Assembly (NCBI GenBank): GCA_036802945.1 | Contig: DAIRVG010000253.1 | Span: 1-6,332 of the forward strand | Source: Gp6-AA40 sp036802945 | GTDB lineage: Bacteria; Acidobacteriota; Vicinamibacteria; Vicinamibacterales; UBA2999 | DNA: 6,332 nt | Direction of reading: 5' to 3' | The notes under the pieces: generated by a model | The model's database searches: none | What the model saw: only the letters and a program-made list of their open reading frames with translations | What the model was told of the DNA's origin: nothing | Shown here: positions 1 to 6,183 of the stretch, in pieces | Numbering within the stretch: the first letter of the stretch is position 1 | Layout of the letters: each line of letters starts with the position of its first letter | Made by a program: the position numbers and the translations under genes

Positions 1-1029
1 CTCCAGGAATCGATCGACTTGCACGACGCCATCGTCGGCGAGGCGAGCAAAGCCTTGATCGGTTACGACACCGAGAAGGCCCTCGCCAATGTCGTTCTGC
101 TGTCGGAAATCCCGACGACGTACGACAAGGATCAGAAACGGCAGGTCAATTCCGGCAACCTGCTGTTGCGCGGTGTTCCGGGCGTGGGCAAGACCTTCTT
201 TGGCGTGATTCTCGCCGCCATCAGTAACGCGAAATTCGCCCGCATTCAGGGCCGCGCCGACTTGCAGCCCACCGAAGTGGTCGGCTTTCAGATGATCAAT
301 CCGGCGACCGGCGCGTTCATCACCGAGTTCGGGCCGCTGGCGTCCGCGGAGGTCATTCTGCTCGACGAGATCAACCGCATCCCGTTGAAGTCGCAAAGCG
401 CGTTCCTCGAAGGGCTCCAGGACCGCACGGTCACCGTCGGCAAAGTCACCTACGAACTGCCGACGTTCAGCTTCGCCATCGCCACGATGAACCCGGTGGA
501 GCTGGGGCAGGGAACGTTTCCACTGTCGGAGGCGGCGGTCGACCGGTTCGCGATCATCGTGAACATTCCGTACCTGTCGCCCGACGAAGAGCAAAAGCTG
601 GTCAGCTTCGACTTCAAGAAAGTCCATCTGAAGCCGCTGATGTCAAAAGAGCGGATCATCGAGCTGCGCGCAGTCATCACGCGCGAAGTGTTTTTGCACG
701 AGGCACTGGAGAAATACATTCGACGGCTGGTGGTCGCTACGCGGCCGTACCACGCCGAGACCGAGTGGCATCACCATTCGCCATCCGAACTGGTGGAGAA
801 GTGCGTGGACCTCGGGGCCTCACCGCGCGCGACCATCTGCTGGGGGCGGCTGGTGAAGGTATGGGCGCTGCTGCGGCGGCGGCGGGACGAGGTGTATCCC
901 GAGGACGTGCAGGATCTCGCGAAGTATGTGCTCGGACACCGTGTCTGGCTTGGTCCGCACGCCGCCAGCCACGGCGTGACCGTTGAGATGGTCATCAACG
1001 ACGTTGTTGATCGGGTGCCGGTTCCGTGA
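1..1029 (+). CDS. moxR: MoxR-family AAA+ ATPase, MxaR-like (5' end probably outside the window)
   Basis: Cytoplasmic AAA+ ATPase of the MoxR family, which acts as a chaperone-like motor for VWA-domain partners during maturation of protein or metal complexes. Residues are numbered from a TTG at base 19. Walker A is GVPGVGKT (52-59) and Walker B is ILLDEINR (113-120, with D116 and E117). Sensor 1 is in ATMNP (155-159, N158). The putative arginine finger is in the conserved AVDRF (173-177). Sensor 2 is GASPRA (266-271), followed by the helical lid ending in VLGHR. The frame stays open from base 1 to the TTG, so the true start may lie upstream. An AGGA at 5-8 leaves the TTG possible, and the 336 residues from it are already close to full MoxR length. 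A stretch of about 20 residues between ATRP and GASPRA, including HHH at 251-253, is longer than in generic MoxR proteins. The stop overlaps the next start by 4 bases, so the pair is probably translationally coupled. Confidence 0.96.
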   Translation, partial: LQESIDLHDAIVGEASKALIGYDTEKALANVVLLSEIPTTYDKDQKRQVNSGNLLLRGVPGVGKTFFGVILAAISNAKFARIQGRADLQPTEVVGFQMINPATGAFITEFGPLASAEVILLDEINRIPLKSQSAFLEGLQDRTVTVGKVTYELPTFSFAIATMNPVELGQGTFPLSEAAVDRFAIIVNIPYLSPDEEQKLVSFDFKKVHLKPLMSKERIIELRAVITREVFLHEALEKYIRRLVVATRPYHAETEWHHHSPSELVEKCVDLGASPRATICWGRLVKVWALLRRRRDEVYPEDVQDLAKYVLGHRVWLGPHAASHGVTVEMVINDVVDRVPVP

Positions 1030-1943
1030 CGGAAAACCCGGTACCCGAACCGCTGGTCAACCTTTCCGAGATTGCCGAGATCGAGCTTTTCATTCTGAAA
1101 CGGATGAAGGAATTTACGCTCGGCGATCACGCCAGTGTGTTCAAAGGTCCCGGCTTCAACTTCGTCGGCGTGCGCGACTGGGAACCGGGTGATCGAACCT
1201 CTTCGATCGATTGGGCGCAATCGTCGCTGACCAACTTCAGCCCGATGATCACGCGGGAGTTCGAGCAGCCCAGCAACGCGACGATCATCGCCGTGGCGGA
1301 TGCCTCTTTGTCGACGCGGTGTGGTACGCACGGCACGCCGATCGCCGCAGCCATCGCGCGCTCGGTGGCGGCCATCGGCCTGTCGGCGGTGTTTTTTCAG
1401 GACCTGTTCGGGCTGATCACCTTCGACGAGGGGTTCCACCAGGTCGCGGCCGCGAGGCCGCGCATCGGCAAGCCGCACGTCCTGCACTGCCTCGATCTGT
1501 ACGAGCATCGAAAGGAACGCGACGTCCCGGCCCACCTGAGCGACTTCACCGCGACCATCGCGGGCCACCTTCGGAAGACGTCACTCGTGCCGGTGATATC
1601 GGATTTTCTGTTCGCCGACGTCCCGCGCGTGATCGGGGAACTGTCTCTCCTGAATGCTGTGCATGACGTCTTCCTCATCATGGTGGACGTCAGGTTCGCG
1701 TACCGGCTGCCGGACGTGTCAGCCGGGTGGATTGAAATCTTCGACGTGGAAACCGGGCGGACGCGGATCCTCTCCCGCCGGGAACTGGGGAAGCTCGCTG
1801 ACAGAATCGAGGAGTGGCAAGAGGAAATTCAACGCCTTGCCAGAGAGTCCGATCTCGACATCGTTCGGGTCGGCCTGGACCGGTGGGAAATGGAGACCGT
1901 GCTCGTCGAATTCGTCGCCGAACGGCGATTGCGCAAGATGTAA
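1026..1943 (+). CDS. DUF58 domain protein, MxaS-like
   Basis: A 305-residue DUF58 protein, the usual partner of MoxR ATPases. The family hallmark is clear: GPGFNFVGVRDWEPGD (41-56) followed by IDW (61-63), close to the family pattern G.G.EF..lRdY.pGD..R.IDW. A VWA-like fold follows, with an intact metal-site motif DASLS (D92-x-S94-x-S96) after the hydrophobic strand TIIAVA, and a second acidic turn ISDF (191-194). No transmembrane segment or signal peptide is seen, so it should be cytoplasmic. Many DUF58 proteins carry two N-terminal membrane helices, and this short form without them resembles MxaS of methanol dehydrogenase clusters. The GTG start at 1026 overlaps the moxR stop as GTGA and has no strong Shine-Dalgarno of its own, which fits translational coupling. 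The biochemical role of MxaS is not established. The family call is secure; the MxaS assignment rests on gene order and length. Confidence 0.94.
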   Translation: MTENPVPEPLVNLSEIAEIELFILKRMKEFTLGDHASVFKGPGFNFVGVRDWEPGDRTSSIDWAQSSLTNFSPMITREFEQPSNATIIAVADASLSTRCGTHGTPIAAAIARSVAAIGLSAVFFQDLFGLITFDEGFHQVAAARPRIGKPHVLHCLDLYEHRKERDVPAHLSDFTATIAGHLRKTSLVPVISDFLFADVPRVIGELSLLNAVHDVFLIMVDVRFAYRLPDVSAGWIEIFDVETGRTRILSRRELGKLADRIEEWQEEIQRLARESDLDIVRVGLDRWEMETVLVEFVAERRLRKM

Positions 1944-1957
1944 AGTAGCCCGCAGCC

Positions 1958-1964
1958 AGGGGGA
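1958..1964 (+). promoter_or_regulatory. Shine-Dalgarno for the MxaA-like gene
   Basis: AGGGGGA lies 12 bases upstream of the ATG at 1977, in the 33-base gap after the DUF58 gene. The spacing is a little long, but no other site is better placed. It allows independent initiation, unlike the coupled start of the DUF58 gene. Confidence 0.5.
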
Positions 1965-1976
1965 TACGAGACATTC

Positions 1977-3212
1977 ATGAGTTGGAGATCGTGGCGCGTC
2001 GGTGTGGCGGTAATGCTGGCGGTGTGGGGCGCGTGGCTCGGAACGGCTGACGCGGCCCAGGCGCCTCAAAACGGCTCGGATCCCGGAGGGATCGAGGCGA
2101 ACCCGCTCGCCTGTTGGTGGAGGACCGACAAGAGCGCGGTGCACATCGGCGAGCGATTCACGCTGACGCTCACCTGCCGGACTGCGGAAACCAGCGCCTT
2201 TACGGTCGCGCCCAACGTGAGCGAGATCGAGCCGACCTCGATCCAACTCACGCCGTTCGATGTTCTGGCCGGCACCCGTCACGAGGACATTCTGGCGCCG
2301 CCCTGGCGCTACTTCCAGTACGTGTACACCGTGCGGCTGCTGGGCGACGAGTTCTTCGGGCAGGACGTCAACATCCCTGCGACCAATATCAAGTATCGCA
2401 TCCAGTCCGGGGGTACGGAGAGCGTGGAGGGCGTCGAACGCGCATATGTCCTGCCGTCAATGCCGATCCGGGTCATGTCCCTGTTGCCTGCACAGGCGGC
2501 AGACATCAGGGACGCATCGCGGGAGACGTTCGGCGACATCGAGGCCCACCGCTTTCGATCCACCGTCGGATTCGTAACGGCAGCAATCTGTTTCGGTTTC
2601 GCTGTCGTGCTGCTGGTCGTCGCCTGCGTACGCGTCGTGGAACGAGCTCGAAAGCGTGGGCCCGCGGTGGCGGAATCCCTGCCGGTCAGGACCGTGCTAC
2701 AGGGCTGTCTGCGTGAGCTCGAACGGGTGAAGGCGGAGGCCGCGCGCGGAGGTTGGAATCCGAGTCTCGTGGCTCGTGCCCTCGCGCCGTTCCGGATCGC
2801 CGGCGCGATCGCGCTGTCGCAGCCCGTCACCCACACGATGGTCGACGTCGAGACCCCGACACGAGAGGGTCAGATCGCGCTGCGCCACGGGATTGTGCGG
2901 CGGAGACGCGCCCTGGTATTCGCGCCTACCACCGCCGACGCGATCGACCGTCTGCGCACCGGGGGAAATGGACATCGACAGACCGCCGCCACGGAGGAAG
3001 GACTCGATCGGATCCGTGAGTCCCTGCTTGTGCTCAATGCCGCCCGGTACGGGCGTCATGGAAGCCTCGATGCTGACGAGCTCGATCGAACGGTCGACAC
3101 AGGCAGCCACGCGTTGCGGCGCCTGCGCCGCGCGCGGCTGTGGCCGGCGCGCGCCGCCCAGAGGCTGGCGCAGATCCCCGCCGCTTTCGGGATAGGTGCA
3201 TGGGGCCGCTGA
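1977..3212 (+). CDS. Exported, single-pass membrane protein with large cytoplasmic tail; MxaA-like (BatD-like alternative)
   Basis: A 411-residue protein I do not recognise by a signature motif. Residues 1-27 look like a signal peptide (basic WRSWR, hydrophobic core, TADA-A cleavage type). Residues about 45-170 look like a beta-rich periplasmic domain, with two cysteines (C46, C67), the stretch VHIGERFTLTLTC and an aromatic WRYFQYVYTVRLLGDEFFG segment (110-128). A strong transmembrane helix lies at about 197-219, followed by basic RVVERARKRG. The remaining 190 residues should be cytoplasmic and are Arg/Ala-rich and helical. The IGERFTLTLTC stretch recalls the opening of BatD/oxygen-tolerance beta domains. 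By position between the DUF58 and first VWA genes it corresponds to MxaA, which is needed for calcium insertion into methanol dehydrogenase in Methylorubrum. It is longer than the roughly 300 residues I associate with MxaA, mostly in the tail. The ATG follows an AGGGGGA at 1958-1964. The 3' end overlaps the next gene by 13 bases. Confidence 0.72.
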   Translation: MSWRSWRVGVAVMLAVWGAWLGTADAAQAPQNGSDPGGIEANPLACWWRTDKSAVHIGERFTLTLTCRTAETSAFTVAPNVSEIEPTSIQLTPFDVLAGTRHEDILAPPWRYFQYVYTVRLLGDEFFGQDVNIPATNIKYRIQSGGTESVEGVERAYVLPSMPIRVMSLLPAQAADIRDASRETFGDIEAHRFRSTVGFVTAAICFGFAVVLLVVACVRVVERARKRGPAVAESLPVRTVLQGCLRELERVKAEAARGGWNPSLVARALAPFRIAGAIALSQPVTHTMVDVETPTREGQIALRHGIVRRRRALVFAPTTADAIDRLRTGGNGHRQTAATEEGLDRIRESLLVLNAARYGRHGSLDADELDRTVDTGSHALRRLRRARLWPARAAQRLAQIPAAFGIGAWGR

Positions 3213-4297
3213 ACGATCTTCTGATTGTCGTTCGCCGGACGTTCGCCGAATGGCTGGGTCTGCGCTGGACCGATCTGAGTTTTACGGAAGCCGGATCCGC
3301 GTTTCTCGTCCTGATCGTCCTGCTGGCGAGTTCGCTGCTGATGCTGCTCGCCCGCGGGGCACGTTTCCAGCACGCGAGACGCGCGGCCATCGGGGTGCCC
3401 GCCATCCTCTCGGTCATGCGGCGGACTCCGCTCTCGGCCGCCCGCCACGCCGCCTTTCTCCTGTTTCTGCTCGGGGTCCCGTTCTTCGCGGTCGCGCTGG
3501 CCGATCCGCACACCGCGTACACGCGCGAACAGCGGTCGTATCCGGGCCGGCGGATCGCCCTCGTCGTGGATGCGTCGAACAGCATGATCCTGCCGTTCCA
3601 GACCAAGCAACTGAAACCGACGACGGACCGCGCGTTCTTCACGGCGGTCGCCTCGGCGGAGCGTTTCATGAAACTGCGCATGAACGGTCCCTATCGCGAC
3701 CTCATCGCGCTCATTCAGTTCGGCACCGACGCGTACGTCGTGACGCCCTTCACCACCGACTACGAGAATGTCTTACTGAGCATTCGACTCATCGGCGATC
3801 CGGTCAATTGGGCGCGATTTGATGATGGAGGCACGACGATTCTCCAGGGCATCGAAGAGGGGACGAAGCTGTTTGAGACGTTCGACTTCCTCAATGCCTC
3901 CGGCAATCTCATGGTGCTCTTCAGCGATGGCATCGACAGTCAGCTGTCTCTCAAAGGCAAAGCGATCGATCAGCTCGTGACCACGGCGCGTAAGTCCAAG
4001 ATTCCCGTCTATATGATCCGGACCGCCTACAATCGCAAGTTTGGTGACGTCAAGGAGGACGCGTTGTGGAAGCCGGCTATCGAGCGAACGGGAGGCCGTT
4101 TCTACCCGGCCGCAGACGAGGGCACGATCTTGCGCGCGGTGGAGGATATCGACAGGCTCTCCGCGGGGCGCATCGACGTTCGCGAATACACGGCGTACCG
4201 GCCGAGGTTTTCGGGTTATGCGCTTATCGCGGTTGCGCTCTGGCTCTCTGCCGGGCTGCTCAAACTCGGATTCCGGTACTTCAGGGTGTTTCCGTAG
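3200..4297 (+). CDS. Membrane VWA-domain protein, MxaC-like (BatA/BatB-type)
   Basis: A 365-residue von Willebrand factor A protein. Predicted membrane helices are at about 33-52, 84-102 and 339-356. The loop between the first two is strongly basic (ARGARFQHARR...RR...ARH), so by the positive-inside rule it is cytoplasmic and the VWA domain between helices 2 and 3 faces the periplasm. The metal-ion-dependent adhesion site is complete: DASNS (D124, S126, S128), the Thr of GGT (T212) and the Asp of FSDG (D243). This architecture is shared by BatA/BatB and by MxaC. Position after the MxaA-like gene and before the MxaK-like gene favours MxaC. The frame extends upstream to a GTG at 3140, but those 20 residues are Arg/Pro/Ala-rich and would overlap the preceding gene by 73 bases. 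The ATG at 3200 is preferred: it has GGGATAGG at 3189-3196 and only a 13-base overlap. Confidence 0.92.
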   Translation: MGPLNDLLIVVRRTFAEWLGLRWTDLSFTEAGSAFLVLIVLLASSLLMLLARGARFQHARRAAIGVPAILSVMRRTPLSAARHAAFLLFLLGVPFFAVALADPHTAYTREQRSYPGRRIALVVDASNSMILPFQTKQLKPTTDRAFFTAVASAERFMKLRMNGPYRDLIALIQFGTDAYVVTPFTTDYENVLLSIRLIGDPVNWARFDDGGTTILQGIEEGTKLFETFDFLNASGNLMVLFSDGIDSQLSLKGKAIDQLVTTARKSKIPVYMIRTAYNRKFGDVKEDALWKPAIERTGGRFYPAADEGTILRAVEDIDRLSAGRIDVREYTAYRPRFSGYALIAVALWLSAGLLKLGFRYFRVFP

Positions 4298-4364
4298 TCC
4301 TCCTGGTATGAACCACTTCTAGGCATGGTACGGTGCAGCGTGCGCTGATGTGTTGGAGGTTGCG
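4298..4364 (+). other. Largest intergenic gap (67 bases), no clear signal except the Shine-Dalgarno
   Basis: This gap between the first VWA gene and the MxaK-like gene is the only break longer than 33 bases in the operon. It holds a small inverted repeat, CAGCG-TG-CGCTG (4336-4347), whose two-base loop is too tight for the full stem, and a five-codon frame from an ATG at 4310. There is no GC stem followed by a T-run and no convincing -35/-10 pair. An internal promoter or processing site is possible but not shown. Confidence 0.35.
4355..4359 (+). promoter_or_regulatory. Shine-Dalgarno deciding the start of the MxaK-like gene
   Basis: GGAGG lies 5 bases upstream of the ATG at 4365. An in-frame GTG at 4350 would put this site inside the coding region and has no comparable site of its own, so the ATG is the better start and the protein loses five leading residues relative to the longest frame. 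Confidence 0.75.
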
Positions 4365-5066
4365 ATGAAAGGGATTGCCGGTTACCTGGTGGGAGCAGCC
4401 GTCCTGGCGCTGCTGGGGAGCGTGGGCCTTGCAACGAGCAGAGTCGAGCGCGAGATGGCCAGTGCGCAGGAGACGCTCGTCACCGTGGACTACGAGACAT
4501 CAGTTGCCGCCCTCGACACTGTTGAGCGCTACTACGAGTACGCGAGCCATCTGCCCGGGGTTGGTGCCGATCCCTTGAACGACGTTCGAGCGCGCAAGGC
4601 CGCGCTTCGGTACTGGCAGCGCGAGTACGGTGCCCTGGTTCCGGCCGGTCGCGCCGATCCCGTTGCCGACGTGGCGCCCGACAACATACCGCAGCAGCTG
4701 ATCGTCGCCAACGCCGTGTTCCGGAGCGGACAGGCGCAGCCGAAGGATCGAGCAGCCACGCTGCAGATGCTCGACGCGGGTATCAATGCCTACCTCACGG
4801 TTGTGACGAATGCCGCGCGACAGGAAGACGCTTTGTACCTTGAAGACGCGGCTTACAACTACGAGTACCTCATACGGTTACGAAACGAGATGGGACGCCG
4901 GCGGCGCGACCTTCCGCCTCCCGGCTCCGACCGTCCCCTTGGCACTGAAGGGCAAATAGAGAGGGGCAAGAGCGAGGAGCAGTTCAAGACGTACGTTCCT
5001 CAGGAGAAGAAGGAGCGAGAGGACGGCGATGCGGCCAAAGGCGCGCCAAGGGTTCGCAAGGGATAA
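4365..5066 (+). CDS. Small N-terminally anchored periplasmic protein, MxaK-like
   Basis: A 233-residue protein with an N-terminal hydrophobic segment (about 5-23), probably an uncleaved anchor, and a helical periplasmic body. Visible pieces are YYEYASHLPG (56-65), ARKAALRYWQREYGALVP (76-93), IVANAVFR (113-120) and AYNYEYLIRLRNEMG (163-177). Helical, aromatic-studded segments of this kind suggest a TPR-like or helical scaffold; no catalytic motif is seen. From about residue 178 the chain becomes a Pro/Gly then Lys/Glu/Asp-rich tail that is probably disordered. I call it MxaK-like because it sits between two VWA genes exactly as mxaK sits between mxaC and mxaL, and because the RYWQ and YNYEY segments fit my memory of MxaK. 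In Methylorubrum, mxaK is among the genes needed for calcium insertion into methanol dehydrogenase. The alternative is a BatC/BatE-like small helical-repeat protein of an aerotolerance operon. The ATG at 4365 is chosen over an in-frame GTG at 4350 because GGAGG lies 5 bases before it. Confidence 0.8.
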   Translation: MKGIAGYLVGAAVLALLGSVGLATSRVEREMASAQETLVTVDYETSVAALDTVERYYEYASHLPGVGADPLNDVRARKAALRYWQREYGALVPAGRADPVADVAPDNIPQQLIVANAVFRSGQAQPKDRAATLQMLDAGINAYLTVVTNAARQEDALYLEDAAYNYEYLIRLRNEMGRRRRDLPPPGSDRPLGTEGQIERGKSEEQFKTYVPQEKKEREDGDAAKGAPRVRKG

Positions 5067-5071
5067 CCGCG

Positions 5072-6154
5072 ATGCTGCGCTGGATCGATTTCAGCACGCT
5101 CAGCTTTGCCGAGACACCCTACCTGTGGCTGCTCGTCGCGCCAGCCGTCCTGCTGGTGCTGTGGATCTGGCAAGTGCTACGCCGACGTGCCGACGCCGGA
5201 CGGTACCGGCGCGAACGCGTGCTTTCGGTCCGCGAACGGCACGTGCTGCTCGGCGATCTCGCGTTCTGGCTGGCTTTGGGCATCGCGACCACCTTGTGCA
5301 TCCTCGCCCTCGCCAGACCCGTCGCGCGCATTTCCGCGGTGCGAAGGGCCAGTGCCGACATCGTTCTTCTGCAGGATGGCTCCGCGTCGATGTCTGTCAG
5401 AGATGTGGCGCCCGACCGCTGGCGGCGATCCGTCCAGTTCCTGCGCGCGTTCGGCGAGGCGCTGAGCTGGAAGGGCGATCGGGTCGCGCTGGCGCTGTTT
5501 GCCTCGCACGCCGCCCCACAGATCCGCCTCACGAAAGATCCCAATGCGCTGTTCTTCTTTATCGATCACCTCGGTGACCATTCGCCGTTTCCTATCGAAG
5601 ATGAGGCGACCTGGGACACGAACATCGAACAGGGCGTGTCATGGGGGATGCAACTCGTCGAGATGGACGAGAAGCTGTTCGGCGCGACGAAGAACCCGAA
5701 AGCCTTCGTGGTGATCTCCGATGGCCAGGCCTGGAGCGGGAAGGTGGCGACGGCGCTCGCCGAGGCGCATACGCGGGACATTCCTGTCTATGTCGTCGGT
5801 GTTGGCACAACGGCCGGCGGCATCATCCCGGACCCTCTGCCACGACCCCCGATTCGCGCCGTGCTCGACCGCGCCTCGCTTGCCGAGATCGCTCGCATCG
5901 GCGGTGGCCAGTATTTCGAGATCGGCCGCGAACCCGATTCCTCCGTGGCGTTCAAGATCATCAGCAGCATTCGCCGCCGCATCCCCGGCGCCCAGGAAGA
6001 GGAGAGCACCGAAGAACTCTATTGGCGTTTTCTCTTCGCGGCGGGCGCCTTTCTCTGCCTGGGATCGCTGGTTGTCACACGACGCGCCGAGCTGTCGTGG
6101 TTGGCCGGAGGCGCACTCGTGGCATTGCTGATCCTTGTAAGCACAGTTCGCTGA
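5072..6154 (+). CDS. Membrane VWA-domain protein, MxaL-like (BatA/BatB-type)
   Basis: A 360-residue second VWA protein. Predicted membrane helices are at about 18-36, 62-82, 317-335 and 343-358. The loop between helices 1 and 2 is rich in arginine (RRRADAGRYRRER), placing it in the cytoplasm and the VWA domain (about 95-300) in the periplasm. The metal site is complete: DGSAS (D102, S104, S106), T183 in WDTN, and D217 in ISDG. A Pro-rich segment IIPDPLPRPPI (251-261) follows the VGVGT strand. It resembles the first VWA gene in layout but adds a fourth helix and differs in most of its sequence, so the two are distant paralogues rather than a recent duplication. It corresponds by position to MxaL, one of the genes needed for calcium insertion into methanol dehydrogenase in Methylorubrum. 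The ATG follows AAGGGA (5058-5063) by 8 bases and lies only 5 bases after the previous stop, so co-translation is likely. Confidence 0.92.
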   Translation: MLRWIDFSTLSFAETPYLWLLVAPAVLLVLWIWQVLRRRADAGRYRRERVLSVRERHVLLGDLAFWLALGIATTLCILALARPVARISAVRRASADIVLLQDGSASMSVRDVAPDRWRRSVQFLRAFGEALSWKGDRVALALFASHAAPQIRLTKDPNALFFFIDHLGDHSPFPIEDEATWDTNIEQGVSWGMQLVEMDEKLFGATKNPKAFVVISDGQAWSGKVATALAEAHTRDIPVYVVGVGTTAGGIIPDPLPRPPIRAVLDRASLAEIARIGGGQYFEIGREPDSSVAFKIISSIRRRIPGAQEEESTEELYWRFLFAAGAFLCLGSLVVTRRAELSWLAGGALVALLILVSTVR

Positions 6155-6172
6155 AGCGCAATACCGTCATGT

Positions 6173-6178
6173 AAGGAG
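6173..6178 (+). promoter_or_regulatory. Shine-Dalgarno for the last, partial gene
   Basis: AAGGAG lies 5 bases before the ATG at 6184. It is the closest match to the consensus at any start in the window and supports the 6184 start against the alternative at 6248. Confidence 0.65.
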
Positions 6179-6183
6179 TGAAC

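Noticed and set aside
771..1568. 265-codon open frame on the minus strand across the moxR/DUF58 junction
   Set aside because: It lies antisense to two genes with clear family motifs. Its product is Arg/Asp/Gly-rich low-quality sequence, typical of the shadow frame opposite GC-rich genes.
3140..3199. Upstream GTG extension of the first VWA gene
   Set aside because: It would add 20 Arg/Pro/Ala residues inside the preceding gene. The ATG at 3200 has a plausible ribosome site and a more natural N-terminus.
3034..3681. 215-codon open frame on the minus strand over the MxaA-like/VWA junction
   Set aside because: It is antisense to the VWA gene, including its MIDAS region, with an Arg/Ala/Ser-rich product and no recognisable motif.
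4326..4347. Possible sigma-54-like element (TGGTACG...) and the CAGCG-TG-CGCTG inverted repeat as promoter or terminator
   Set aside because: The GG and GC dinucleotides are not at the required spacing, the hairpin loop would be only two bases, and no T-run follows.
3200..6154. The two VWA genes as a recent tandem duplication
   Set aside because: Apart from the domain layout and MIDAS motifs, the sequences, helix numbers and linker regions differ throughout, so any duplication is ancient.
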